Shown: positions 27,356 to 36,525 of the stretch, one piece after another
Numbering within the stretch: position 1 is the first letter of the stretch
Layout: each line of letters begins with the position of its first letter
Assembly (NCBI GenBank): GCA_036796975.1
Contig: DAIRBY010000017.1
Span: forward strand, 1 to 63,069
Direction: 5' to 3'
Length of the DNA stretch: 63,069 nt
Source: UBA8190 sp003453695
Lineage (GTDB): Bacteria > Actinomycetota > Acidimicrobiia > Acidimicrobiales > UBA8190
Notes under the pieces: model-generated
What the model saw: the letters and a program-made list of their open reading frames with translations, nothing else
The model's database searches: none
Told to the model about the DNA's origin: nothing
Program-made: the position numbers and the translations under genes

Positions 27356-28737
27356 CACGACGCCGTTCCTTTGCGCTCGGCCGCCGTCGTGCGCCGGGGC
27401 CCGCCCGGCTGTCGGCTCGACGCCTCGACGTCGGCGGCTGCGTTCAGTGCCCCGCCTTCGGACTCGTAGGTGAAGCCCAGCTCGCCCACGTGGACCGTGT
27501 CACCGTCTCGGATGCCGGCCCGACGCAGCGCTCGCTCCACCCCGAGGCGGCGCAGTCGCTGCTGGACGACGGCCAGGGCGTCGTCGTCGGTCAGGTCGGA
27601 CAACGCCACCGCCCGGAGCGCGGCGCGCCCCTCCACCAAGAACGACCCGTCGTCGAGGCGGGACACGTCGATCGCCGTGTCGCCCAATGGACGGTGCACC
27701 ACGATCGGCCCCTCGGCGGCGGCGACCTCGGCTTCCCGGGCCTCGGCCACCATCACCGCCAGGCGGCCGACGAGCTCGTCCACGCCCTGTCCCGTCACCG
27801 CCGAGACCCGAAGCGCATGAGCACCGTCGTCGATGTCGGGCTTCTCGGCATGCTCGGCGGGGCCGAGCAGGTCGGCCTTGGACTCCACCACGAGACGGGG
27901 ACGCTCGAGCAGCTCGGGCCGGTACCGGGCCAGCTCGTCGAGGAGAACCCGCTGCTGCTCGGCGGTGGACCGACCTTCGAGTGCGGCGACGTCGAGGAGC
28001 ACGACGAGGACCCGGGCTCGCTCCACGTGGCGAAGGAAGCGGTGTCCGAGGCCCCGCCCTTCGGCAGCGCCCTCCACCAGGCCCGGCACGTCGGCCACCA
28101 CGAACTCGGTCTCGTCGCCGGGCCGCCCGACGCGCACGACGCCGAGATGGGGCTCGAGCGTGGTGAAGGGGTAGTCGGCGATCTTGGGCTTGGCCGCCGA
28201 GATGCGGGCGATGAGCGTGCTCTTCCCGGCGTTGGGCAGTCCCACCAGGGCCACGTCGGCGGCCAGCTTCAACTCCAGGTCGAGCCAGCGCTCCTCGCCC
28301 TTCTCGCCCTGCTCGGCGAAGGCCGGCGCCCGGCGGCGGTTGGCGAGGAACCTGGCGTTCCCCCCACCGCCGCGCCCGCCGCCGGCCACGAGGACGCGGT
28401 CCCCGGGTCGGTCGAGGTCGGCCAGCAGCACGCCGCCCGGGCCGCGCACCACCGTTCCCACCGGCACCGGCACCACCAGGTCGGCGCCGGCTGCGCCGCG
28501 GCGCTTGTTGCCCCGGCCGTGACCGCCGTCGCCGGCCCGGCGATGGGGATGGTCGCGGAAACCGAGCAGCGACGCCTCGTTGACCGATGCCTCCAGCCAG
28601 ACGTCTCCACCGCGGCCGCCGTCGCCACCATCGGGGCCGCCGCGCGCCACATGGGCCTCGCGACGGAAGGAGACGGCGCCCGCTCCCCCGTCGCCGGCCT
28701 TGGCGTGAATCTGCGCTTCGTCGACGAAGGCGGGCAC
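27355..28737 (-). CDS. obg: GTPase Obg/CgtA with C-terminal OCT domain
   Basis: Obg is a GTPase that acts in late 50S assembly and the stringent response. The 460-residue protein has the glycine-rich Obg fold (GDGGAGAVSFRREAHV, GGPDGGDGGRGGDVW), the G domain (LVGLPNAGKST, DVPGLVEGAAEGRGLG with G3, an S-K-A-D G4), and an OCT domain near residues 335-415. The C-terminal ~35 residues are a basic tail. It follows rplU and rpmA, the conserved order. The proB start overlaps its stop. Confidence 0.96.
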   Translation of the reverse strand: MPAFVDEAQIHAKAGDGGAGAVSFRREAHVARGGPDGGDGGRGGDVWLEASVNEASLLGFRDHPHRRAGDGGHGRGNKRRGAAGADLVVPVPVGTVVRGPGGVLLADLDRPGDRVLVAGGGRGGGGNARFLANRRRAPAFAEQGEKGEERWLDLELKLAADVALVGLPNAGKSTLIARISAAKPKIADYPFTTLEPHLGVVRVGRPGDETEFVVADVPGLVEGAAEGRGLGHRFLRHVERARVLVVLLDVAALEGRSTAEQQRVLLDELARYRPELLERPRLVVESKADLLGPAEHAEKPDIDDGAHALRVSAVTGQGVDELVGRLAVMVAEAREAEVAAAEGPIVVHRPLGDTAIDVSRLDDGSFLVEGRAALRAVALSDLTDDDALAVVQQRLRRLGVERALRRAGIRDGDTVHVGELGFTYESEGGALNAAADVEASSRQPGGPRRTTAAERKGTAS

Positions 28738-28844
28738 GCGTCGATGGTACCGGTCGAAGGCGAATTGCCTGGTGACGCTGGGAAAATCGCTCGGGGAGCG
28801 GCGCTCGCCGTCCGGGGTGGAACGGGCGGTGTCGCCCGCCGGCG

Positions 28845-29099
28845 TCAGCCCTCGGGGTGGACGTCCACCAGCCGGCGGCCCTTGCGGTTGCCGAACTTCA
28901 CCGTGCCGGCGGCGGTGGCGAAGAGCGTGTCGTCCCCGCCCTTGCCGACGTTGGTCCCGGGATGGAAGCGGGTGCCGCGCTGGCGCACCAGGATGGCGCC
29001 CGCCAGCACGCTCGTGCCGTCGAAGACCTTCACGCCGAGACGTTGGGACTGGGAGTCGCGGCCGTTGCGGGTCGAGCCGCCGCCTTTGGTCTTGGACAT
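28845..29099 (-). CDS. rpmA: 50S ribosomal protein L27
   Basis: L27 lies at the peptidyl-transferase centre. The 84-residue protein has the typical pattern: M-S-K-T-K-G-G-G-S-T-R-N-G-R-D-S, RLGVKVFDG, and ILVRQRGTRFHPGTNVGKG. No cleavable N-terminal leader as in Firmicutes is present. It lies 28 bases after rplU and 107 bases before obg; that gap may contain an internal promoter or processing site but shows no clear box. Confidence 0.97.
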   Translation of the reverse strand: MSKTKGGGSTRNGRDSQSQRLGVKVFDGTSVLAGAILVRQRGTRFHPGTNVGKGGDDTLFATAAGTVKFGNRKGRRLVDVHPEG

Positions 29100-29127
29100 G
29101 GGTGCTCCTTGGTTCCGGCCGCCGCCC

Positions 29128-29448
29128 TCAGCGGCTTCTGGGAAGGCTGATGGACGTGATCTGCACGGTGCTGTAGCGCTGGCGGTGCCCCCAGCGCCGG
29201 CGGTGGCGGGTCTTGGCCGCGTAGGTGAACCCCCGGATCTTGGGGCCCAGCTCCTCGCCCACCACCGTGGCCTGGACGACCACCCCGGCCAGGTCGGCAG
29301 GGGTGGCCAGCACCCGGTCGTCGTCGACGACGAGCACCGGGTCGAGCTGCACCTCGGCACCTTCGGGGGCGCCCACGAGCTCGACGCGGAGCTGCTGGCC
29401 CTCGGCCACGAGCTCCTGCTTGCCGCCTGCCTTCACGACCGCATACAT
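29128..29448 (-). CDS. rplU: 50S ribosomal protein L21
   Basis: L21 binds 23S rRNA domain II. The 106-residue protein begins M-Y-A-V-V-K-A-G-G-K-Q and contains KIRGFTYAAKTRHRRRWGHRQ, the basic loop of the family. It lies 12 bases after the ribonuclease gene, so rne-rplU-rpmA are probably one transcript. Confidence 0.97.
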   Translation of the reverse strand: MYAVVKAGGKQELVAEGQQLRVELVGAPEGAEVQLDPVLVVDDDRVLATPADLAGVVVQATVVGEELGPKIRGFTYAAKTRHRRRWGHRQRYSTVQITSISLPRSR

Positions 29449-29460
29449 AACCGTGCGATC

Positions 29461-31371
29461 CTACAGCAGCGACTCGTCGAGGACGATCCCGCGCCCCTCG
29501 CACATCGGGCAGGTGGTGGACAGGGCCTCGACCAGACCCTCCGAGATGCGCTTGCGGGTCATCTCCACCAGGCCCAGGTCGGAGATGTCGAACACCTGGG
29601 TCCTCGTCTTGTCCCGGGCCAACGCCGACCGGAGAGCGGAGGCGACCTTGTCGCGGTTCTCCCGCACCTCCATGTCGATGAAGTCGATGACGATGATGCC
29701 GCCGATGTCCCGCAGCCGCAGCTGGCGGGCGATCTCCTCGGCCGCTTCCAGGTTGTTGCGGTACACCGTCTCCTCGAGGTTGGACTTGCCCACGTTCTTG
29801 CCCGTGTTCACGTCGATGACGGTGAGGGCCTCGGTCCGCTCGATGATGAGCGACCCACCCGACGGCAGCCACACCTTGCGGTCGAGCGCCTTGTGCAGCT
29901 GCTCGTGGACGTGGAAGCGCTCGAACAGCGGCAGCTGCTCGGCCTCGGGGTCGTACAGCTCGACCCGGTCGAGCAGCTCGGGGTTCACGTCGGCCACGTA
30001 GTCGCGCACCTGGGTGTACAGGCCCGGGTCGTCGATGACCACGCCTCGGTACTCCCGGTTGAATTCCTCCCTGACGATGCGCACCGCCAGGTCGGGCTCG
30101 CGGTAGAGCAGTCCCGGGGCGGTGCCACGGGCCGCTTCGGCGGCGATGGCCTCCCACTGGGCGCTGAGCCTGGCGATGTCCTGGGCCAGCTCCTCCTGGC
30201 TGGCGCCCTCGGCGGCGGTGCGGGCGATGAGCCCGTGCCCCGCCGGCCGAACGTCGTCGACGATGCGACGCAGCCTGCGCCGCTCGGCGTCGTCGAGTCG
30301 CTTGGAGATCCCGAAGGCGGCCGAATTGGGCACCATCACCACGAAGCGCCCGGGCAACGACACCTCCTGGGTCAGCCGGGCACCCTTGGCACCGATGGGG
30401 TTCTTCGTGACCTGGCACAAGATGGTCTGGCCCGGCCGCAACATCTGCTCGATGCGCGGCGAGGCACCCGCCGGCGACTCCAGTTCGTCTCGGTCGTAGC
30501 GCACGTCGCCGCGGTACAGCACGGCGTTCTTGGGGGTGCCGATGTCGACGAAGGCCGCCTCCATGCCGGGCAGCACGTTCTGCACCCGGCCCCGGTAGAT
30601 GTTCCCGTCGATCTGGGTGGTGTCGTCGGCCACCCGGGAGACGAAGTGCTCGACCAGGGTGCGGCCCTCGAGCACGGCGATCTGGGTGGCGTGCGGGCGG
30701 ACGTGGACGCACATGAGGTAGCGCCCGACGGGCCGCCCCCGCCGCTCCCGGCCGCTGCGGCGGCGCGACCGGCCGGTCGACCGGGTGGTCGCCGCGCCGG
30801 GGCCGGGCTCGCCGTCCTCCTCCTCCACGTCGGCGGTCGAGGGCGCCACCGCTCGAGCCGTCCGGGTGACCGGTGGGACCACGACGGGCGCCACGGGACG
30901 CGGCGGTGGCGGTGCCGGCCTGGTGTCACCGATGCGGGGCCGGGCCGGCGCCGCCGCGGGCGCGGGCCCCGAAGCCGGCGCCGCGCTCGGAACGGCGTCT
31001 GCGGCCGGCACGGACCCGGCGCGCACCGGGCCGGACGTCGGTGGTGGGGCGGCCGTGCCGGCCTCCTCGGGAGCGGCGCCCGACAGGTCCGTGGCGGGAC
31101 CGGCCGCCTTGTCGGTGCCGGCACCCGTGGCCGCCGCGCCTGGGCCACCCGCGGCAGCCCGACGCCGGCGTCGCCGCCGGGCACTGCTGCGGCTTAGCGA
31201 ACCGTTACCACCGCTCTTGGGGTCGTCGCCCGGCGGCGCTGACTGGGTTGGCTCTGCTGGGCCGGGACCAGCCTCGGCTGGCGCCGACGGGCTGTGAACC
31301 GGCTGGGCTTCGGGCGCCACCGGCGAGGAGCTGCGCTCCTCGGCCGGGGGCCCGGCGCTCGTGTCGGACAT
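29461..31371 (-). CDS. rne: Ribonuclease E/G family endoribonuclease
   Basis: RNase E/G starts decay and processing of many RNAs. The 636-residue protein has an Ala/Pro/Arg-rich N-terminal region of ~210 residues with a polyarginine block, an S1 domain (GNIYRGRVQNVLPGMEAAFVDIG), a DNase-like catalytic core with TVIDVNTGKNVG and IIVIDFIDM holding the metal-binding aspartates, and a C-terminal CPMCEGRG zinc-link motif. In actinomycetes the disordered extension is N-terminal, as here. It lies just upstream of rplU-rpmA-obg, the usual actinobacterial order. Confidence 0.94.
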   Translation of the reverse strand: MSDTSAGPPAEERSSSPVAPEAQPVHSPSAPAEAGPGPAEPTQSAPPGDDPKSGGNGSLSRSSARRRRRRRAAAGGPGAAATGAGTDKAAGPATDLSGAAPEEAGTAAPPPTSGPVRAGSVPAADAVPSAAPASGPAPAAAPARPRIGDTRPAPPPPRPVAPVVVPPVTRTARAVAPSTADVEEEDGEPGPGAATTRSTGRSRRRSGRERRGRPVGRYLMCVHVRPHATQIAVLEGRTLVEHFVSRVADDTTQIDGNIYRGRVQNVLPGMEAAFVDIGTPKNAVLYRGDVRYDRDELESPAGASPRIEQMLRPGQTILCQVTKNPIGAKGARLTQEVSLPGRFVVMVPNSAAFGISKRLDDAERRRLRRIVDDVRPAGHGLIARTAAEGASQEELAQDIARLSAQWEAIAAEAARGTAPGLLYREPDLAVRIVREEFNREYRGVVIDDPGLYTQVRDYVADVNPELLDRVELYDPEAEQLPLFERFHVHEQLHKALDRKVWLPSGGSLIIERTEALTVIDVNTGKNVGKSNLEETVYRNNLEAAEEIARQLRLRDIGGIIVIDFIDMEVRENRDKVASALRSALARDKTRTQVFDISDLGLVEMTRKRISEGLVEALSTTCPMCEGRGIVLDESLL

Positions 31372-31395
31372 TGGGGAGATCCCTTCTCGTACTGC

Positions 31396-32094
31396 TCATG
31401 AGGCGCGCCCCAGCACTGGGTCCGGGGCCACCACCGAAGCGGTGAGTGGCTCGCGGCGCGAACCAGAGCGCTCGATCCATTGACAGGTCCTACGTGCCAC
31501 GCCGAGCCCGAGGCCGACGGCCTCGGCGAGCTCGGCGGGGCGGACGCCGCGGGGCCGGGTGGCGAGCTCGGCGTGAAGCCGGCTGCCCCCTGTGTCGGCG
31601 GTGGCGGCGTGAAGCGCGAGCACCGAGGGCCGAAGGTCGTCGATCATCCGACGACCCTTGCGTTCGCGGTGCACCGGGAGGCTGGCAGCGCCGAGGGCTC
31701 GGTCGAGCGCCGCCTCGAGAACGTCGAAGGGGATGCCGGGCACCTCGATGTCCCAGGTGCACGACGTCACTTCTTCCTGCAGCGACGGTGCCCGGTCGTC
31801 GAGCGCAGCGGCTGCCATGACCGACACGCCGTCGGGGAGATGCGGGTACACCCGGGCCGCCACCTCGGCGGCGTCGAGCTCGGCGTCGAAGGCGGCGTCC
31901 AGGTACTCGGCCAGGGACTCGCACCCCGTCGGCAACGCCAGGCCGAAGCTGAGCTGGGGGCGCGGTGAGAACCCGCCCGTGTAGGAGACCGGGAGCCTGC
32001 CCCGGCGCAAGGCCCGCTCCCACATGCGGGCGACGTCACGGTGGCTGGTCCAGCGCACCCGTCCGAGCTTGGCGAAGCGAAAGCGGACCTTCAC
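31396..32094 (-). CDS. DUF2344 (TIGR03936) protein paired with radical SAM enzyme
   Basis: The 232-residue protein starts V-K-V-R-F-R-F-A-K-L-G and includes WTSHRDVARMWERALRR, GFSPRPQLSFGLALPTG and a basic end. This matches the radical-SAM-linked DUF2344 family. Its biochemical role is unknown. The GTG at 32094 overlaps the preceding radical SAM stop (GTGA); in many genomes the two are adjacent or fused, implying a complex. It lies 24 bases before rne. Confidence 0.9.
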   Translation of the reverse strand: MKVRFRFAKLGRVRWTSHRDVARMWERALRRGRLPVSYTGGFSPRPQLSFGLALPTGCESLAEYLDAAFDAELDAAEVAARVYPHLPDGVSVMAAAALDDRAPSLQEEVTSCTWDIEVPGIPFDVLEAALDRALGAASLPVHRERKGRRMIDDLRPSVLALHAATADTGGSRLHAELATRPRGVRPAELAEAVGLGLGVARRTCQWIERSGSRREPLTASVVAPDPVLGRAS

Positions 32095-34085
32095 GGTGCC
32101 GGCTCCGCGCCCGCTGCGGCCGCCGCCCCCGCCGTCGCCGCCGCCGCCCCGGCGGAGGCTCCCACCAGGAGCCGCACCGGCACCGCCCCGGCCCGAGCCA
32201 GGTCCTGGCCCGTTCCCTGGCTCCCGCCGGCGGGAGGGACGGCGGACGCCACCACGTGCTCCACCCCGAGCCCCGTGCACGCCCCGCAGTCGTAGCAGGG
32301 CGTCCACCGGCAGTCCTCGAGCCCGTGACCCGACAGGGCTTCTTGGAAGTCCTGCCACAGGAAGTCGCGGTGCAGCCCGGCCGACAAGTGGTCCCAGGGG
32401 AGGACCTCGTCCTCCCGCCGGTGCCGGAAGACGGTGTCCTCCAAGGTGAGCCCGGCTGCAGCGAGCGCCTCGCTCCACAGCGCCAGGTCGAAGTGCTCGG
32501 ACCACTCCTGGAAGGTCCCGCCCGCTCTCCACACGTGCTCGATCACCGCCCCCACCCGGCGGTCGCCCCGGCTCACGATCCCTTCCACGGTCGTCGCCTC
32601 GGGATCGTGCCAGCGCAGGTTGAGCCCCCGCACGCCCCGGGCGGCGTCCTTCAAGACGCCCACCTTGCGACGCAGCTCCTCGGTGGTGTTCTGGCCGAAC
32701 CACTGGAACGGCGTCTGGGGCTTGGGGACGAAGCCGCCCACCGAAGCGGTGACGCTGGCGCCGCGGTGGTGGCGCCGGCCCAGCTCCACGCAGTTGCGGG
32801 CCAGGGTGACGATGCCCTGCACGTCCTCATCGGTCTCCGTGGGGAGGCCGATGAGGAAGTAGAGCTTCACCCGGCGCCAGCCCTGGGCGAAGGCGCCGTC
32901 CACGGCGGCGTACAGGTCCCCTTCGGAGATGAGCTTGTTGATGACCTGGCGCATGCGCCACGTGCCCCCTTCGGGCGCGAAGGTCAGCCCGGTGCGGCGC
33001 ACCTTCTGGATCTCGGTGGCGAGGCCCACCGTGAAGGCGTCCACCCGCAGGCTGGGCAGGCTCACCGACACCTGCCCCGAGCACTCGGGGTCGTTGATGA
33101 TGCCGGCCACCGTGGCATCGATCCCCGAGAAGTCGGCGCTCGACAGCGACGTCAGGGCGACCTCGTCGTAGCCGGTGCGCTCGAGGCCGCCGCGCACCAT
33201 GGCGTCGACCTGCGCCGAGGGGCGCTCGCGCACCGGGCGCGTGATCATCCCCGCCTGGCAGAAGCGACATCCCCGGGTGCAGCCCCGGAACACCTCGACG
33301 TTCAGCCGGTCGTGGACCACCTCGACGAGCGGGACCAGTTGCTGCTTGGGATACGGCCACTGGCCGAGATCGGCGACGACTCGCTTCTCGACCACCGACG
33401 GCGTGTGCGAAGAGCGTGGCGCCACCCCGCCGAGCCGGCCGTCTTCGAACACGGCCTCGTACAGTGCCGGGACGTAGACCCCCGGGATGCGGGCGAGCTC
33501 GAGGAGGAGCTCCTCCCTCTCCCCGCCGCCCGCTTTGTGGGAGGCGAGCAGCGCGCTCACCTCCCCCACCACCTCCTCGCCGTCGCCGAGCACGAAGGCG
33601 TCCACGAAGTCGGCCAGCGGTTCGGGGTTGAAGGCACAGTGGCCGCCGGCGACGACGAGCGGGTGCAGGCCGTGGCGGTCGGCTGAGCGCACGGGCAGGC
33701 CGCCCAGGTCCAGGAGGTTGAGGACGTTGGTGTAGGTCAGCTCGGCCGACAGGTTGAAGGCGATGACGTCGAACTCCGACGCCGGGCGCCCGCCCTCCAG
33801 GGAGTACAGAGGGACCCCGGCGCCGCGCATCTCGGCTTCCATGTCCGTCCACGGTGCGTAGGCGCGCTCCGCCCTCGAGTCGGCCCGCTCGTTCAAGATC
33901 TCGTAGAGGATCTGGAGCCCCTGGTTGGGCAGGCCGATCTCGTAGGTGTCCGGGTAGACGAGCAGCCAGGCCACGCGCCCGGGATCGTCGACCGGCGTCT
34001 GCGCCCCGAGCTCGCCGCCGATGTAGCGGGCGGGCTTTGCGACCTTGGCCAGGAGCGGTTCGATCCGTGGCCACAGAGAGGTCAT
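32091..34085 (-). CDS. B12-binding-like radical SAM protein (TIGR03960 type)
   Basis: The 664-residue protein has an N-terminal region like that of cobalamin-binding radical SAM enzymes (PDTYEIGLPNQGLQILYEILN), the CxxxCxxC cluster motif in FRGCTRGCRFCQAGM, and SAM-barrel motifs (LTSLSSADFSGI, LTFAPEGGTWRMR, YFLIGLPTE). Near the C-terminus a CxxCxxC-like CYDCGACTG may bind a second cluster or zinc. The last ~40 residues are Ala/Gly-rich. Its reaction is unknown; association with RNase E, DUF2344 and ribosomal protein genes hints at RNA or ribosome modification. It lies 13 bases after mrdA, where rodA is usually found. Confidence 0.9.
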   Translation of the reverse strand: MTSLWPRIEPLLAKVAKPARYIGGELGAQTPVDDPGRVAWLLVYPDTYEIGLPNQGLQILYEILNERADSRAERAYAPWTDMEAEMRGAGVPLYSLEGGRPASEFDVIAFNLSAELTYTNVLNLLDLGGLPVRSADRHGLHPLVVAGGHCAFNPEPLADFVDAFVLGDGEEVVGEVSALLASHKAGGGEREELLLELARIPGVYVPALYEAVFEDGRLGGVAPRSSHTPSVVEKRVVADLGQWPYPKQQLVPLVEVVHDRLNVEVFRGCTRGCRFCQAGMITRPVRERPSAQVDAMVRGGLERTGYDEVALTSLSSADFSGIDATVAGIINDPECSGQVSVSLPSLRVDAFTVGLATEIQKVRRTGLTFAPEGGTWRMRQVINKLISEGDLYAAVDGAFAQGWRRVKLYFLIGLPTETDEDVQGIVTLARNCVELGRRHHRGASVTASVGGFVPKPQTPFQWFGQNTTEELRRKVGVLKDAARGVRGLNLRWHDPEATTVEGIVSRGDRRVGAVIEHVWRAGGTFQEWSEHFDLALWSEALAAAGLTLEDTVFRHRREDEVLPWDHLSAGLHRDFLWQDFQEALSGHGLEDCRWTPCYDCGACTGLGVEHVVASAVPPAGGSQGTGQDLARAGAVPVRLLVGASAGAAAATAGAAAAAGAEPAP

Positions 34086-34098
34086 GTGCCCGCTCAGT

Positions 34099-36525
34099 CT
34101 AGAGGGGTGCCGGTGGGGCCCGGGGCCGGTCGGCGGTGGCGGACGCCGAGGAAGTGCTGGTCAACGCCGCCCTGCCCGGCCTCGATGCCGGGCGGGCCCG
34201 CGCCGAGGTGGCGGCGGGAGGGCCGCCGGCCCCGGGGCACGGGACCGTGGTGGTGGTGGTGGTGCCGGCCGGTCCCCGCGACGCCGGCGCCTTGGAAGCG
34301 GCCGCCCCCGCCGCAGGCGGTGCCGGGCACGAGGACGATCCGGGAGCGCTGGGGGGCAGGGCCAGATGGGCGGGGGACTCCGGGTGGGTCACCACGTAGT
34401 CGAATCCGTGGCGGACCACGGGCGCCGCTGCCGAGGCGCCGTATCCACCGCCGGCGATGACGGCCGTGATCAGGTACTGGGGGCTCCCCACCGGGCCGAA
34501 GCCCACGAACCACGACGTTGCCTGGTTGCCCGCCACGGAGGCGGTGCCCGTCTTCCCGGCCAGGGGGAAGGTGCCGAGGGGAAAGCCCTGGAAGGCGCTG
34601 TAGGCCGTGCCGGACTGGCTCTGCACCACGCCCTCGAAACCGCTCAGCATGGCCTGGTAGTTGTCGGGCGCGTAGTTCACGTGCGCTTCCACCTTGGGCA
34701 CGATCTGGGACACCACCTTTCCCGAGGTGTCGACCATGCCGGCGGCGATCTCCGGGGCGTAGCGGGTGCCGCCGTTGGCGAAGGTGGCGTAGGACACGGC
34801 CTGCTCGAGGGGCGTGATGACCGTGCCGCCCTGGCCGAAGGCCATCTCGAGGTTGTTGCCGGTGAACCACTGGCCGTCGGGATAGGCGACGGGGTTCTGG
34901 GCGTGCTCCTTCGCCACCACCTGGGGCGAGTCGACGCGGGCGTCGTGGGTCTCGCCGGGGAGGTCGATCCCGGTCACGTCGCCGTAGCCGAGTTGGTTGG
35001 CGGCGTCCTGGATGGGCGTCTCGCCGTACTTGCCCCGCTGGTCCCAGAACAGCACGCCCAGGTTGTAGAAGAACACGTCGCTCGAAACCGTGATGGCGCG
35101 GCTGATGGCCACGGGCCCGGCCGCCTCACCGTCGTTGTCGTGGAAGATCGAATTGCCGACGCGGTACACGCCCGAGTCGTCGTAGACGTAGCCGGGACCG
35201 ATGAGGCCGTCGTTGAGCGCGGCGGTGGCGGTGGCCAGCTTGAAGGTCGACCCCGGCGTGTACAGGCCGTCGATGGCGTTGTCGTTCAAGGCGCCGCTTG
35301 AAAGCAGCTGGTTGTAGTGGGCGCTCGTGATGCCGTTGGGGGTCCACCACGTGGGGTCGTAGGAGGGCGACGACACGAGCGCCAGGACGGCGCCGTTCTG
35401 CGGGTCGAGGGCCACCGCCGCGCCGCCGGTGCCGTGCACCTGGGCGATCTCGGAGTCGAGGGCGCCTTGCAGGGTCTGTTCCAACCCGGTGTCGATGTTG
35501 GTGACGAGGTCGTCGCCGGGTGCGGGAAGGGACTCTCCCAGGCTGCCCACCACCTGACCGGCGGCGTCCACCTCGACCCGGTCGGTCCCCGGTGTCCCCC
35601 GCAGCGACGACTGGTACTGCGCCTCCAGCCCGGACAGCCCCACCACGTCACCGAGCTGGTACCCGGGCTTGAGCTTCTGTATCTGGCCGAGATAGCCGAG
35701 CATCTGGGCGCCGGTGTTGCCCATCGGGTAGGTGCGGTTGGTGTCGGCCACCGCCGACACGCCGGGGAACTGTGCGGCGTGCTCGCCGATGTAGAGCACG
35801 TCCTGCATGGGGGCGTTCTCGAGGATGGGCACCGGCTTGTACAAGCTGTACTGCGGGTTGGCCAGGTCGGCCTGGATCTGGGCGGTGCTCTCGCCGATCA
35901 ACGTCGCCAGCGACGACACCACCTCGGGGTGCTGCTGGGCGGAGACCCGCGACAAGGTGATGTCCTGGGTGACCTGGTCGCCCACCAACGTGGCGTCGTT
36001 GCGGTCGAGGATGAGGCCGCGCGGCGCCGGTACCTCCACGGGGCGGATCTGGTTGGCGGTGACCGTGCGCGAATACGACGAGGTGTCGAGCACCTGCAGG
36101 TACCACAGGCGCACGAACATGAGCGAGAACAGCGCGGCGACCACCAGGCCGGTGACGCGCAGGCGGATGACCGTGCGCGGCGGGCTGGGCTCGCCGGTGG
36201 GCAGCATCCGCTGCGCCACCGACTTGCGCGGGCGCATGCGGGGTTGGCGGGGCGGCGGTCGCTTGGCGGGCTTGGCGGGACGGGCACGGCGGCGCACGCT
36301 CTGGACCCGAAGCGCCCGGCGCCACGCTTCGAGACGGCTGCGCGCCCGCTGCCCCAGTGGCGGCCCGGTACGACGAGGGGGCTTGAACCAGGCCCGGCGG
36401 CGGGTGAGGGGGCTGCGCTGGGACCCCGAGCCCCGGCCCAGGAGGCCCCGGCCGGCCAGCCCGTTGCCGCGGGGGCCGAGGGGCCCGATGACCTGGGGCG
36501 GCCGGGAGCGTCGGCGGCGGCTCAT
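34099..36525 (-). CDS. mrdA: Penicillin-binding protein 2 (MrdA), elongasome transpeptidase
   Basis: MrdA crosslinks peptidoglycan during rod elongation. The 808-residue product has a ~115-residue basic, Arg/Pro-rich cytoplasmic N-terminus, one membrane helix (VTGLVVAALFSLMFV), the dimerisation domain, and a transpeptidase domain with SxxK in TPGSTFKLA, the SxD-type motif VSSDVFFYN, and LAGKTGTASV. A ~90-residue Ala/Pro/Thr/Arg-rich tail follows. Start ATG at 36525 overlaps the mreD stop as ATGA. The N- and C-terminal extensions are far longer than in E. coli PBP2. Confidence 0.93.
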   Translation of the reverse strand: MSRRRRSRPPQVIGPLGPRGNGLAGRGLLGRGSGSQRSPLTRRRAWFKPPRRTGPPLGQRARSRLEAWRRALRVQSVRRRARPAKPAKRPPPRQPRMRPRKSVAQRMLPTGEPSPPRTVIRLRVTGLVVAALFSLMFVRLWYLQVLDTSSYSRTVTANQIRPVEVPAPRGLILDRNDATLVGDQVTQDITLSRVSAQQHPEVVSSLATLIGESTAQIQADLANPQYSLYKPVPILENAPMQDVLYIGEHAAQFPGVSAVADTNRTYPMGNTGAQMLGYLGQIQKLKPGYQLGDVVGLSGLEAQYQSSLRGTPGTDRVEVDAAGQVVGSLGESLPAPGDDLVTNIDTGLEQTLQGALDSEIAQVHGTGGAAVALDPQNGAVLALVSSPSYDPTWWTPNGITSAHYNQLLSSGALNDNAIDGLYTPGSTFKLATATAALNDGLIGPGYVYDDSGVYRVGNSIFHDNDGEAAGPVAISRAITVSSDVFFYNLGVLFWDQRGKYGETPIQDAANQLGYGDVTGIDLPGETHDARVDSPQVVAKEHAQNPVAYPDGQWFTGNNLEMAFGQGGTVITPLEQAVSYATFANGGTRYAPEIAAGMVDTSGKVVSQIVPKVEAHVNYAPDNYQAMLSGFEGVVQSQSGTAYSAFQGFPLGTFPLAGKTGTASVAGNQATSWFVGFGPVGSPQYLITAVIAGGGYGASAAAPVVRHGFDYVVTHPESPAHLALPPSAPGSSSCPAPPAAGAAASKAPASRGPAGTTTTTTVPCPGAGGPPAATSARARPASRPGRAALTSTSSASATADRPRAPPAPL

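Noticed and set aside
29030..30712. A second minus-strand frame of 560 codons overlapping rne.
   Set aside because: It is a +1 shadow of rne with Arg/Pro/Gly-rich translation; only rne carries conserved motifs.
27490..31197. A plus-strand open frame of 1235 codons antisense to obg, rpmA, rplU and rne.
   Set aside because: It mirrors four well-identified genes on the minus strand and reads as low-complexity Arg/His/Gly-rich protein. High third-position GC removes stop codons from the antisense frame.
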